From: Microvirga lupini
GTDB taxonomy: Bacteria; Pseudomonadota; Alphaproteobacteria; Rhizobiales; Beijerinckiaceae
Reading direction: 5' to 3'
Assembly: GCA_000517005.1 (NCBI GenBank)
Contig: KI912037.1
Location: forward strand, 5,193-41,549
DNA length: 36,357 bases
The notes beneath the pieces are model-generated. The model was given only the letters and a program-made list of their open reading frames with translations, did not search any database and was not told the DNA's origin. Shown here piece by piece: positions 25,019 to 33,016 of this stretch (within the stretch, counting starts at the first letter, position 1; each line of letters opens with the position of its first letter). The position numbers and the translations under genes are program-made.

Positions 25019-25782
25019 CGACCCTGCAACTCACCGATGTCGGCGTTCGCTACGGCAAGCAGGAGGTTCTCTCCGGCGTCACCACGCCTGTACTGAAGGG
25101 CGGCGAGGTTACGGCGGTGATCGGGCCGAATGCCGCCGGCAAGTCGAGCCTGTTCCGGCGCATCGCCGGCCTGCTCGACGGTCCCGGAATCATCCGCATC
25201 GACGAGGCGGCGCCTCAGCCCGGTCCGAGCCATGTCTGCTACATGCCGCAGGACACCTCGGTGAACACGGTGCTGACCGTCTATGAATCGATTCTGCTCG
25301 CCCGCAAGCAGGGCGCGTCCCGAAAGGTGACCGACGAGGATCTCGAAGAGGTCGATCGCGTCCTCTACAGCCTCCAGATCGAGCCCATTTCCTTCAAGGG
25401 CCTGCACGAACTCAGCGGCGGGCAGCGGCAGCTGGTCTCACTCGCCCAGGTGCTGGTGCGCGACCCGAAGATCCTGCTGCTCGACGAACCGACGAGCGCC
25501 CTCGACCTGCACCGTCAGGTGGAGGTGCTCGCCCTGATCCGCTCCCTCGCAAAGGATCGCGGAATCTGCGTCATCCTCGCCATTCACGACCTCAACCAGG
25601 TCCTGCGCGTGGCGGACCGGGTGATGGTGATCGATGCCGGCACCATGGTGACCTGCGGCCCGGTGGATACGGTGATCACCCCTGCCCTGCTCCAGAACAT
25701 CTACAAGGTGGAAGGCCGCATCGAGCAATGCTCCCGCCTCTGCCCCCACGTGATCATCGACGGGCCGCTCGGACGGACTTGA
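25012..25782 (+). CDS. ferric-siderophore ABC transporter ATPase
   Basis: A 256-residue ABC ATPase that drives import. Walker A is GPNAAGKSS (unusual A at the third glycine), signature LSGGQRQ, Walker B LLLDEPTSALD, switch His in AIHDL. ATG at 25012 has CGGAGG six bases upstream and overlaps the permease gene by seven bases. Continuous open frame upstream of 25012 overlaps the permease and is not coding. The C-terminal stretch with three Cys (QCSRLCPHV, and CGPVD) may be noted, but I attach no function to it. Confidence 0.92.
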   Translation: MVATLQLTDVGVRYGKQEVLSGVTTPVLKGGEVTAVIGPNAAGKSSLFRRIAGLLDGPGIIRIDEAAPQPGPSHVCYMPQDTSVNTVLTVYESILLARKQGASRKVTDEDLEEVDRVLYSLQIEPISFKGLHELSGGQRQLVSLAQVLVRDPKILLLDEPTSALDLHRQVEVLALIRSLAKDRGICVILAIHDLNQVLRVADRVMVIDAGTMVTCGPVDTVITPALLQNIYKVEGRIEQCSRLCPHVIIDGPLGRT

Positions 25783-25841
25783 ACGCGTTAGGAGAGAAAT
25801 AGTTGGAAGACTGTGCCCTCATTGGAGCAGTCTGCAACAGA

Positions 25842-26138
25842 CTAGCGCCTCCTGGCAGCAGGCGCTTGGGTCTCTTTCAGCGTCGTTTCGACCTTGTCGA
25901 GCTTGTCCTCGATTTTATCGAGCTTTGCGAGAATTTGGTAAAGCAGATCCGGGACGACACGGGCGTAGTCAACGTTCTCGCGGGCCGCCTTTGCGGCCGC
26001 TTGCGTTGCTTCGATCAGCTCGCGCATGTCCGCTCGACTTGCGGTCACGGCGTCATTGGCCGGCGCGGGACTGGTTTGACCCACAGCTTGGCTCGTTAAG
26101 CCGATGATGAGAATCGAAGCGATTGCCACATAGCGCAT
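25842..26138 (-). CDS. small exported coiled-coil protein, 98 residues
   Basis: ATG at 26138 has GGAG seven bases upstream and starts a signal peptide (MRYVAIASILIIGLTSQAVG, cut near GQT). The mature part is helical, and its last 40 residues form a heptad-like coiled coil rich in Lys, Glu and Leu (ILAKLDKIEDKLDKVETTL). The longer open frame to 26300 is not supported. It converges with the siderophore operon. No family is recognised; oligomeric periplasmic proteins of this size often act as adaptors. Confidence 0.65.
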   Translation of the reverse strand: MRYVAIASILIIGLTSQAVGQTSPAPANDAVTASRADMRELIEATQAAAKAARENVDYARVVPDLLYQILAKLDKIEDKLDKVETTLKETQAPAARRR

Positions 26139-26403
26139 TGTCAGGCTCCAGGAGAATGCGAGTAGAGATCTCAAGATGTCGGCAGCATAGCAAAGACTTT
26201 CTTGATGGAATGAAGCGTTCTTTGTTGAAAGAGCTGAACCATAAGCCAACAGACCCCTCCTGATGGTTCGCCACCGCCACCGTCGAGCGCATCGGCCCAA
26301 CCGTCATAACCGCTTATTCACTGTACAGCATCATTTCGCTCGCCATTGTCGACGTGAGTTTGGATCTGTCTTCATTACCGGCCATATGCCGAATAGAAAG
26401 GAG

Positions 26404-27570
26404 ATGCCCTTGGTGTCGCAACTTTATTCCAGACTTGCAGCCGCTCTTCTCGCCTGCACCGTCGCAACCCTGCCTCAGGCCCTTGCCGCCGGCTCCGACC
26501 AGAGCGCAAAGGTGCGGCAGGCCGTCGACGAGGCGATGAAGCCGATCATCGAGCAATACGGAATTCCCGGACTGGCCGTAGCGGTGACCATCGATGGGCA
26601 ACGCCATTTCATCGAGTATGGTCTCGCCTCGAAAGATCGTCGGGTTCCCGTCACGCGCGACACGCTCTTCGAGCTGGGATCGATCAGCAAGACCTTTACC
26701 GCGACCCTCGCGACCTATGCCGAAGTCGAGGGGAAGCTGTCCCTGAGCGACAGCGTCAGCCGGCACATGCCCGAGCTGAAGGGCAGCGCCCTCGACAAGG
26801 TGCGGCTCCTGGACCTTGCAACCCATACGACCGGTGGCTTCCCGCTTCAGCTGCCCGAAAGCGTGAAGGATCAAAAGCAGCTCATCGCCTATTATCGCGC
26901 GTGGGAGCCCAAACACGCTCCCGGCACCTATCGCAGCTATGCCAATCCGAGCATCGGCCTTCTCGGAATGATCACTGCGAAAACCATGGGCGGGAATTTC
27001 GCGTCTCTGGCGCAAGATCTGTTCCAGGAACTCGGCCTGCGTCGCACCTATGTCAACGTTCCCGCCGCGGAGATGAAGTCATACGCCTGGGGCTACAGCC
27101 GCGACGACAAACCTGTCCGCATGTCCCAAGCTCTGCTTGCGGACGAGGCCTATGGCGTGAAGTCGAACGCCGTCGACATGATCCGCTTCCTCGAAGTGAA
27201 CATGGGCGTCGCGCCGGTGCCGGAGAAAGTGGCCCGAGCCGTTTCTGCGACACAGAAAGGCTATTTCCGCTCGGGCACGCTGATCCAGGATCTCATCTGG
27301 GAGCAATATCCCTATCCGGTTGCGCTGGACGCATTCATCGCCGGCAACACGATGAACCAGAAAGCCTATCCCGCAACCGCGATCGATCCGCCCATGGCAC
27401 CGCGAAAGGACGTGATCATCAACAAGACCGGATCGACCCTCGGTTTCGGAGCCTATGTGGCCTTCGTCCCAGACAGGGAGGTCGGCATCGTCATGCTGGC
27501 GAACAAGGCCTATCCCAACGAGGCCAGGGTGAAGGCGGCCCATCAGGTGCTTTCGCGTCTCACGGAATAA
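26404..27570 (+). CDS. ampC: class C beta-lactamase (AmpC family)
   Basis: A periplasmic serine hydrolase with all class C signatures: SISK at residues 93-96 (catalytic Ser93), YAN at 179-181 and KTG at 341-343, plus FELGSISKTFT, LLDLATHTTGGFPLQLPE, NVPAAEMKSYAWGYS and EAYGVKS, which match AmpC closely. AAAGGAG at 26397-26403 abuts the ATG at 26404, so translation may in fact begin at TTG 26410 or GTG 26413. A signal peptide of about 26 residues ends at ALAA. No ampR regulator is adjacent, so inducible control is not evident. Catalytic spectrum cannot be predicted. The next downstream gene is 94 bases on. Confidence 0.9.
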   Translation: MPLVSQLYSRLAAALLACTVATLPQALAAGSDQSAKVRQAVDEAMKPIIEQYGIPGLAVAVTIDGQRHFIEYGLASKDRRVPVTRDTLFELGSISKTFTATLATYAEVEGKLSLSDSVSRHMPELKGSALDKVRLLDLATHTTGGFPLQLPESVKDQKQLIAYYRAWEPKHAPGTYRSYANPSIGLLGMITAKTMGGNFASLAQDLFQELGLRRTYVNVPAAEMKSYAWGYSRDDKPVRMSQALLADEAYGVKSNAVDMIRFLEVNMGVAPVPEKVARAVSATQKGYFRSGTLIQDLIWEQYPYPVALDAFIAGNTMNQKAYPATAIDPPMAPRKDVIINKTGSTLGFGAYVAFVPDREVGIVMLANKAYPNEARVKAAHQVLSRLTE

Positions 27571-27664
27571 GCCCGGCTCGGAGATGGAGGCAGGAGCGCA
27601 TCCCTCAATGGGGCAAGGCAACGTGGAAAGCCTTTGTTCATGGCTGCATGCCATAACGCTCGCC

Positions 27665-27931
27665 ATGACCTACTCCCGCGACACCAAAGCCATCTCCGAG
27701 TTCACCGGCGAACCCGTCAACACTTGGTCCGAGGAATGGCGGATCGAGACGGAGGCACGCACCGTCCTCAAGATGTCCAAGGAGCAGCGGGACGTCTTCT
27801 TCAACGGCCGGAAGGACGAGAACGGGCGGACCATCGACCGCGGGGTGATCGGCATCCGCGGATTGAAAGCGGCAGAAGAGATCAAGGCGACGATGGAGCA
27901 GCTACAAGAAGCCCGCAACAGGCCCAAGTAG
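27665..27931 (+). CDS. small hypothetical protein, 88 residues
   Basis: ATG at 27665 begins a compact, Cys-free soluble protein (MTYSRDTKAISEFTGEPVNT, then SEEWRIETEARTVLKMSKEQ). It is acidic to basic, with a helical C-terminus (AEEIKATMEQLQEARN). The open frame extends upstream to 27584 with two other Met codons, and AGGAG lies 12 bases before the Met at 27608, so the start is not settled. It follows ampC in the same direction. The family is not recognised with certainty. A strong hairpin at 27992-28034 follows and may end its transcript. Confidence 0.6.
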   Translation: MTYSRDTKAISEFTGEPVNTWSEEWRIETEARTVLKMSKEQRDVFFNGRKDENGRTIDRGVIGIRGLKAAEEIKATMEQLQEARNRPK

Positions 27932-28181
27932 CGGACCCTGTTTCCGAGGACCGCTGTTAGCAATAAATAGAAGCTATAGACATATATAGAAAAGGGTCGC
28001 GCCCAGTCTTTAGATGACTGTGTTCGCGACCCTTCGAACCGTATTTGCTCCTACGGCGAGGTCGAGTTAAATCATATGTTACGCTTAATCAAGCCCAAAT
28101 AGTTCGCAAATGAACGATTCAGGGTGTCAGAATAGCGCAGATATTCTATTGACACGCCTCATTCATGTCACGAGCGGTCAC

Positions 28182-28195
28182 AATTTGGCCAAATT
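28182..28195. promoter_or_regulatory. perfect 14-bp palindrome, candidate operator
   Basis: AATTTGGCCAAATT reads identically on both strands. A TTGACA hexamer lies upstream at 28149-28154, but no fitting -10 is seen at 17 bases. It could be an operator for the terminator-ended transcript downstream. Confidence 0.35.
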
Positions 28196-28252
28196 ACTCC
28201 ATGAATAGGTAGGTTCACCGACCTTATTATTTGCCCCTACGGGTCGGACCTT

Positions 28253-28285
28253 AAAGCGCCCCTGGAAAGCGGGCGCTTTCTTTTT
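28253..28285 (+). terminator. strong intrinsic terminator
   Basis: AAAGCGCCC (28253-28261) pairs perfectly with GGGCGCTTT (28271-28279) across a nine-base loop and is followed by CTTTTT (28280-28285). It ends a plus-strand transcript; the nearest plus-strand gene stops 320 bases earlier, so it more likely ends an RNA from this region. Confidence 0.85.
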
Positions 28286-28361
28286 GAGGCTCCGGCCTCA
28301 TAGACCCAGCGCATCGTACGGCCCCGAAGGATGCGACGCCCCGACAACCCGACAAGAAGCA

Positions 28362-28655
28362 TCACGACGCTCCCTGTGGAGCGAAGAAGCAGATGATGGC
28401 TCTAGTCGTCGGCTCTTCGCAGATGTGGAATTTCGCGTCCGGAGACATCTTGGCAGAGTCCCGGTCGACAAGGCGTCCGTCCCAGAGCCTCCAGCCCTCC
28501 GCCGTCTCGGTCACGGTCTCGCCTCTGGCCTCAACCAGCGCGCGGCAATCATGATCGCTGCAGCACCAAGCCGGGTACCAGCTATGGGCCCGGGCGGGCA
28601 TGCTGAGGAGCCAACCCACCACCATGAATGTTGTCCGCCACCGACCAACGGCCAT
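28362..28655 (-). CDS. small exported Cys-rich protein, 97 residues
   Basis: ATG at 28655 starts a signal-like segment (MAVGRWRTTFMVVGWLLSMP, cut near ARA-HS); the frame remains open to a TTG at 28697. The mature protein has five Cys residues: CCSDHDC close to the N-terminus, then HICEEP and IICFFAP. The Cys-Cys-x4-Cys (CCSDHDC) and HSWYPAWCC are features I associate with small alphaproteobacterial periplasmic proteins of unknown function. Disulfide or metal binding is possible. It is alone on the minus strand. Confidence 0.6.
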   Translation of the reverse strand: MAVGRWRTTFMVVGWLLSMPARAHSWYPAWCCSDHDCRALVEARGETVTETAEGWRLWDGRLVDRDSAKMSPDAKFHICEEPTTRAIICFFAPQGAS

Positions 28656-28792
28656 CCAGGACAAGCCTTTCCCGAGAAGCCCCTCCCCGGTCGACAAGCT
28701 TATCCCGGATCCGATCTCGCGCCACCCTGCACCTCCGGCTGCGGCAACGATCCTTGAGAGGATGACGGGCTGCCTCTTCTAACCTCCCCGCC

Positions 28793-29035
28793 TCACTCCT
28801 TCGTCTGCAGATAAGGCTCGACCTTGCCCTTGAGCTTGATCGTCATGGGATTGCCGAAGCGATCCTTGGCATTGCCGGCCGTGACGCGGATCCAGCCCTC
28901 GCTGACGCAATATTCGTCCACATTGGTCTTCTCGGCCCCGTTGAAACGGATGCCCACCCCCTTCGCGAGCAACTCCTCGTTGTAAAAAGGGCTGTTCGGG
29001 TTCGAGGACAGGCGGTCGGGAAGCGTGTCGGTCAT
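28793..29035 (-). CDS. DUF3297-like small protein, 80 residues
   Basis: The sequence MTDTLPDRLSSNPNSPFYNE, followed by GVGIRFNGAEKTNVDEYCVS and IKLKGKVEPYLQ, matches my memory of DUF3297, a small conserved family of glutathione-peroxidase-like annotation in older databases but unknown function. ATG at 29035 has GGGAG about ten bases upstream. It lies alone, 50 bases before a palindromic repeat. Confidence 0.85.
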   Translation of the reverse strand: MTDTLPDRLSSNPNSPFYNEELLAKGVGIRFNGAEKTNVDEYCVSEGWIRVTAGNAKDRFGNPMTIKLKGKVEPYLQTKE

Positions 29036-29087
29036 GCGAAGGTTTCTCCCATCAAAGGTCCGTTTAGGGCGGGCAACCTACTCTTAG

Positions 29088-29136
29088 CGCATCGTTCGGA
29101 AAAGTGGTTCCCGCTTTCCGAACCAGACGATGCGCC
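29088..29136. repeat. RIME-like palindromic repeat, single copy
   Basis: GCGCATCGTTCGGAAAAG at the left end is nearly the reverse complement of the right end (CTTTCCGAACCAGACGATGCGC); the interior aaaGTGGTTCC matches the units at 4775-5060. It lies between the DUF3297-like gene and kynA. The rest of 29036-29292 shows no gene. Confidence 0.8.
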
Positions 29137-29292
29137 ATTTTTAGGTGGGAGCATCGGATAGATGCGGTGCTTTTGGACCCGAATGCCAATTCCGACTTAC
29201 CCGACGTGACAAGCCAGCCGCAATGTCCTACTTTCGTTGAACTCTTCTAAGGTAACGTAATAATCCGCGCCAAAGCGGAGCAGATCAGGGAG

Positions 29293-30123
29293 ATGGCGTT
29301 GTCCGCAGCGACAGACGGGATTCACACCGATTTTTCAGAAGGCATGAGCTATGGGGACTATCTCCGGCTCGACACTCTCCTTTCCGCCCAATCTCCTCTG
29401 ACGGCCGAGCACGACGAACTTCTCTTCATCACCATCCATCAGGTGATGGAGCTCTGGCTCAAGCTCCTGAACCGGGAGCTCGATACGGCGCTGGCCCGTA
29501 TCCGGGCCGATGAGCTCCAGCCCGCCTTCAAATGCACCGCACGGATCAACCGGATCCAGGAGCAGCTGATCCAAGCCTGGACCGTGCTCTCCACCATGAC
29601 GCCATCCGATTACCTGAGCTTCCGGCCGGCGCTCGGCAAATCCTCCGGTTTCCAGTCCTGGCAGTACCGCCTGGTGGAGTTCAAGCTCGGTGCCAAGGAC
29701 CCGATCAAGATGGCGCCGCACAAGCATCGGAGCGACCTCGCGGAACAGCTCGCGGCCGCCTACCGGGCGCCGAGCCTCTACGATGAGACCTTGCGCCTGC
29801 TGGCGCGGCGCGGTTACGCGATCCCTGCGGAAGTCCTCGACCGTGACGTGACGCAGCCCTACACGGCCAACGCGAGCGTCGAGGCCGCCTGGGAGGAGAT
29901 CTACCGCCATGCGGGCGAGCATTTCGATCTCTACGAACTCGCCGAGGAGCTGGTCGACCTGGAGGATGCCTTCCAGCAATGGCGCTTCCGGCACATGAAG
30001 ACCGTGGAGCGTATCATCGGCATGCGCAGCGGCACGGGCGGCAGCACCGGCGTGACCTATCTGCGCAAGGCGCTCGAACGCTACTTCTTCCCCGAACTCT
30101 GGTCCGTGCGCGGCAAGCTTTGA
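29293..30123 (+). CDS. kynA: tryptophan 2,3-dioxygenase
   Basis: The 276-residue cytosolic heme enzyme opens the indole ring of tryptophan, giving N-formylkynurenine. Key residues are present: H49 in FITIHQVMELW (substrate contact), R111 in YLSFRPALGKSSGFQS, H234 in RHMKTVERIIG (axial heme ligand), and the glycine-rich GTGGSTGVTYL loop. The length matches bacterial TDO. AGGGAG abuts the ATG at 29293, so initiation may involve the TTG at 29299; the Met is kept. The kynureninase-like gene starts 15 bases downstream, forming an operon. No formamidase (kynB) is in the window. Confidence 0.95.
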   Translation: MALSAATDGIHTDFSEGMSYGDYLRLDTLLSAQSPLTAEHDELLFITIHQVMELWLKLLNRELDTALARIRADELQPAFKCTARINRIQEQLIQAWTVLSTMTPSDYLSFRPALGKSSGFQSWQYRLVEFKLGAKDPIKMAPHKHRSDLAEQLAAAYRAPSLYDETLRLLARRGYAIPAEVLDRDVTQPYTANASVEAAWEEIYRHAGEHFDLYELAEELVDLEDAFQQWRFRHMKTVERIIGMRSGTGGSTGVTYLRKALERYFFPELWSVRGKL

Positions 30124-30138
30124 CGGAGGAGATACGCC

Positions 30139-31332
30139 ATGCTTGACCTTCGCTCGCATTTCTCCCGCTTCCTCAACACCGAGCCGGACCGCCTGCATTT
30201 TGCTGCCCACAGCCATCATCCCTGGCCGGATGTGACGCGCGACGCTCAAGTTCAGGCCTGGGACGATGCTGCCCGCCTCATCGACGACAAGTGGGAGCAT
30301 ATTTTAGGCCCCGTCCTTGACGAGTATCGCGGCCATGTGGCCGGACACCTCAACCTGCCCGATCCGTCGACCATCGCGGTGGCGCCGAACACGCATGAAT
30401 TCCTGAAGCGCATCCTCTCCTGCTTCCCCACGGACCGGCCGATCCGCATCCTGACCTCGGACGGCGAGTTCCACTCCTTCACGCGCCAGATCGCGCGCCT
30501 GGAGGAAGAGCGGATCGTTGCCGTCACGCGCGTGCCGGCGGAACCCTTCACGACCTTCGAGGACCGGTTCTTCACGGCCGCGCAGGGCGGCTACGATCTC
30601 GTTTTCGTCAGTCAGGTCTTCTTCAATTCGGGCTTCGCGCCGGACGGGCGCAGGCTCGCCGAATGCGCCTGCGACGGCGCGATGATTGTGATCGACGGCT
30701 ATCACGGCTTCATGGCGCGACCGACCGATCTCGGCAGCATCGCCGAGCGCGTGTTCTACATCGCCGGTGGCTACAAATACGCGATGGCGGGCGAAGGCGC
30801 ATGCTTCATGCATTGCCCGCCGGGATGGGGGCTTCGCCCGCGTGACACCGGCTGGTACGCGGCCTTCGGCAATCTCACCAACGCGCAGAGCGGACAGGTC
30901 GGCTACAGCGACGACGCCTGGCGCTTCATGGGCGCGACCTTCGATCCCTCGGGTCTCTACCGTTTCAACGCGGTGATGCGCTGGCTTGCGGAGGAAGGCA
31001 TCACGCCCGGCATCATCCACGCCCATGCGAAGGCTTTGCAGCAGCATTTCCTCCGACACATCGGTGCTTCCGCCCTGTTCGAGCACGCCTCGCTCGTCGT
31101 GCCGGCCGACGAGATGCGGCGTGGCAATTTCCTCACCTTCCAGACGCCAGCGGCGCAAGCGATCTATCGCGACCTCGCGGAGCTGCGCGTGGTGACGGAC
31201 GTCCGCGGCCAGCGACTGCGCCTCGGCTTCGGCATCTACCAGACGGAAGAGGAAGTGGACGATCTCGTGCGCCGCATCGATGAGGCAGGCGCACTGGAGT
31301 CTCTGCCCGTCAATACGTCTTCGGCGGCTTGA
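30139..31332 (+). CDS. kynureninase-like PLP enzyme (class V aminotransferase fold)
   Basis: A 397-residue fold-type I PLP protein. The cofactor Lys is K213 in GGYKYAMAGEG and the PLP-contact Asp/His pair is in IVIDGYHGF (D186, H189). GGAGG at 30124-30128 supports the start. It lies 15 bases after kynA, so it probably cleaves kynurenine to anthranilate and alanine. The local motifs, however, are not those I expect for classical KynU (DLAHA-GN), so it may be a divergent kynureninase or another class V enzyme recruited to the pathway. I leave the symbol empty for that reason. Confidence 0.8.
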   Translation: MLDLRSHFSRFLNTEPDRLHFAAHSHHPWPDVTRDAQVQAWDDAARLIDDKWEHILGPVLDEYRGHVAGHLNLPDPSTIAVAPNTHEFLKRILSCFPTDRPIRILTSDGEFHSFTRQIARLEEERIVAVTRVPAEPFTTFEDRFFTAAQGGYDLVFVSQVFFNSGFAPDGRRLAECACDGAMIVIDGYHGFMARPTDLGSIAERVFYIAGGYKYAMAGEGACFMHCPPGWGLRPRDTGWYAAFGNLTNAQSGQVGYSDDAWRFMGATFDPSGLYRFNAVMRWLAEEGITPGIIHAHAKALQQHFLRHIGASALFEHASLVVPADEMRRGNFLTFQTPAAQAIYRDLAELRVVTDVRGQRLRLGFGIYQTEEEVDDLVRRIDEAGALESLPVNTSSAA

Positions 31333-31357
31333 AGAAGATCACCGCCTGCGTTCATCG

Positions 31358-31377
31358 CCCCGGCAAGCGTGCCGGGG
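31358..31377. terminator. perfect hairpin after the kyn operon
   Basis: CCCCGGCA (31358-31365) with TGCCGGGG (31370-31377) around a four-base loop, 25 bases after the kynureninase-like stop. GATGACG follows, as in the REP-like repeats elsewhere in the window, and there is no T-run; it could be either a terminator or a repeat fragment. 31430-31560 holds further degenerate repeat pieces and no gene. Confidence 0.5.
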
Positions 31378-31617
31378 GATGACGTTCTATTATTACTTGC
31401 CCGAGCCTAGGCGATCTTGCTCCTGGAGATCGGACCTACTGGAGCATTGTTCAGAGCGGAAAACCGGATCGGCTTTTCATACGATGCGCGAGGCTTTTCG
31501 AATTGACATGATGCGGCATGGAGCAGAGCATTTGTCCCTGTTCTGGAGCATTGGACCTAACCTGAATGCCTCCTGCTTCCGACGATCACGTCGGACAGCC
31601 AGTTTCGGAGCCAGGCC

Positions 31618-32952
31618 ATGCCGGTCGACACGCATTACGCCAGGAGCGGCGACCTCCGGATCGCCTATCAGGTGGTCGGCCAGGGACCGCTCGATCTGGT
31701 CTTCGTCCCCGGATTCATCTCCAACCTCGATCTGTACTGGGACGAGCCGAACATGGCTCACTTCCTGTCCCTCCTGAGCGCGTTCAGCCGTCTCATCCTC
31801 TTCGACAAGCGTGGCACCGGACTCTCGGACCGCTTACGCGGGCTGCCGACGCTCGAAGAGCGCATGGACGATGTGCGCGCGGTCATGGACGCCGTGGGCA
31901 GCAAGAGAGCCGCACTCTTCGGAATCTCCGAAGGCGGCGCGATGAGCATGCTCTTTGCAGCAACCTATCCTGAACGGACACAGGCCCTGATCCTCTATGG
32001 CACCTATGCCGATTTCCACACATGGGTGCTGCCGCCCGACCGGTTCGAGCTGTTCCTGGAGAAGATCGATCAATCCTGGGGGCAAGGCGACAGCCTCAGT
32101 GCCTTTGCCCCGACGAGGATCACGGACGAGCGCTTCAAACAGTGGTGGGCGCGCTTCGAGCGGCTGGGCGCCAGTCCCTCGGCTGTCATCGCGCTCATGC
32201 GGATGAACAGCCAGATTGACGTACGTCGCATCCTTCCGACGATCAGTGTGCCGACGCTGGTGCTGCATCGTGCAGGCGACACACGGGTCAATGTGGAGGG
32301 AGGCCGCTATCTCGCGACCAACATACTAGGGGCGAAATATGTCGAGCTCCCGGGCGTGGATCACGTGATGTGGGCCGGCAACGTGGACCCGTTGGCCGAT
32401 GAGATCGAGGAATTTCTCACCGGCACGCATCATGAGAGCGAACCGGATCGGGTGCTGGCTACCGTCTTGTTCACCGACATCGTGGATTCGACCCGAAAAG
32501 CGGAAGCGATGGGCGACCGCAGCTGGCATGCTCTTCTTGGCGAGCACGACAGAATCGCCCGCGATGCGATCGATCGCTTCCGGGGACGCGAGATCAAGAC
32601 GCTCGGCGATGGATTTCTGGCCATCTTCGACGGTCCCGCACGCGCAGTCCGATGCGCGAGCGCAATCGTCGACGCGCTTCATCCCTTGAGCCTGAATGTC
32701 CGATGTGGCGTCCATACCGGCGAGATCGAGATGAAGGGCGACGATATCGGCGGCATTGCAGTTCACATCGCGGCCCGGATCGCCTCCCTGGCAGAGGGCG
32801 GTGATGTGCTCGTGTCGCGGACGGTGCGCGATCTCGTCGCCGGGTCCAATCTGCCGTTGGAGAAGAGAGGCGAGTTTGCCCTGAAAGGACTGAGCGAGCG
32901 CATGCCCCTCTATGCCGTTGCAACTCTTCGGCGAATGGGAATGCGCACTTGA
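31618..32952 (+). CDS. alpha/beta-hydrolase fused to class III adenylate/guanylate cyclase
   Basis: A 444-residue soluble fusion. Residues 1 to about 268 are an alpha/beta-hydrolase: nucleophile S104 in FGISEGGAM, acid D221 in HRAGDTRV and H249 in PGVDHVMW, with HG-like loop FVPGFISN. Residues 275-444 are a class III nucleotide cyclase: metal Asp D287 in LFTDIVDSTRKAE and D331 in KTLGDGFLAIF, and the C-terminal GVHTGEI, GIAVHIAARIASLA and EFALKGL segments. All catalytic positions appear intact, so the hydrolase could sense or process a small molecule and control cyclase activity. CGGAG lies about eight bases upstream of the ATG. The metallophosphoesterase gene follows after 64 bases. Confidence 0.9.
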   Translation: MPVDTHYARSGDLRIAYQVVGQGPLDLVFVPGFISNLDLYWDEPNMAHFLSLLSAFSRLILFDKRGTGLSDRLRGLPTLEERMDDVRAVMDAVGSKRAALFGISEGGAMSMLFAATYPERTQALILYGTYADFHTWVLPPDRFELFLEKIDQSWGQGDSLSAFAPTRITDERFKQWWARFERLGASPSAVIALMRMNSQIDVRRILPTISVPTLVLHRAGDTRVNVEGGRYLATNILGAKYVELPGVDHVMWAGNVDPLADEIEEFLTGTHHESEPDRVLATVLFTDIVDSTRKAEAMGDRSWHALLGEHDRIARDAIDRFRGREIKTLGDGFLAIFDGPARAVRCASAIVDALHPLSLNVRCGVHTGEIEMKGDDIGGIAVHIAARIASLAEGGDVLVSRTVRDLVAGSNLPLEKRGEFALKGLSERMPLYAVATLRRMGMRT

Positions 32953-33016
32953 TTTCGTGATCGTCCGGACTGCCGCAGGAGAGGCGGCAATGACAGAGCT
33001 TGGCAGGTGAGAGAAC

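Larger units (their letters stand above)
27992..28285 (+). ncRNA. candidate small-RNA locus with two related elements and an intrinsic terminator
   Basis: This gene-free stretch holds a strong hairpin at 27992-28034 (AAGGGTCGCG with CGCGACCCTT, inner CAGTC/GACTG). A TATATA -10-like site lies about 6 bases before it. A 15-base motif, TATTTGC[TC]CCTACGG, occurs twice (28042-28056 and 28228-28242). The second copy sits in a hairpin (CCGACC/GGTCGG) directly ahead of an intrinsic terminator. I cannot name a known RNA family. The direct repeat suggests two paralogous RNAs or two loops of one RNA. Confidence 0.45.

Noticed and set aside
28284-28757. A 157-codon plus-strand frame
   Set aside because: It overlaps the Cys-rich gene on the minus strand and is Pro/Arg-rich without motifs.
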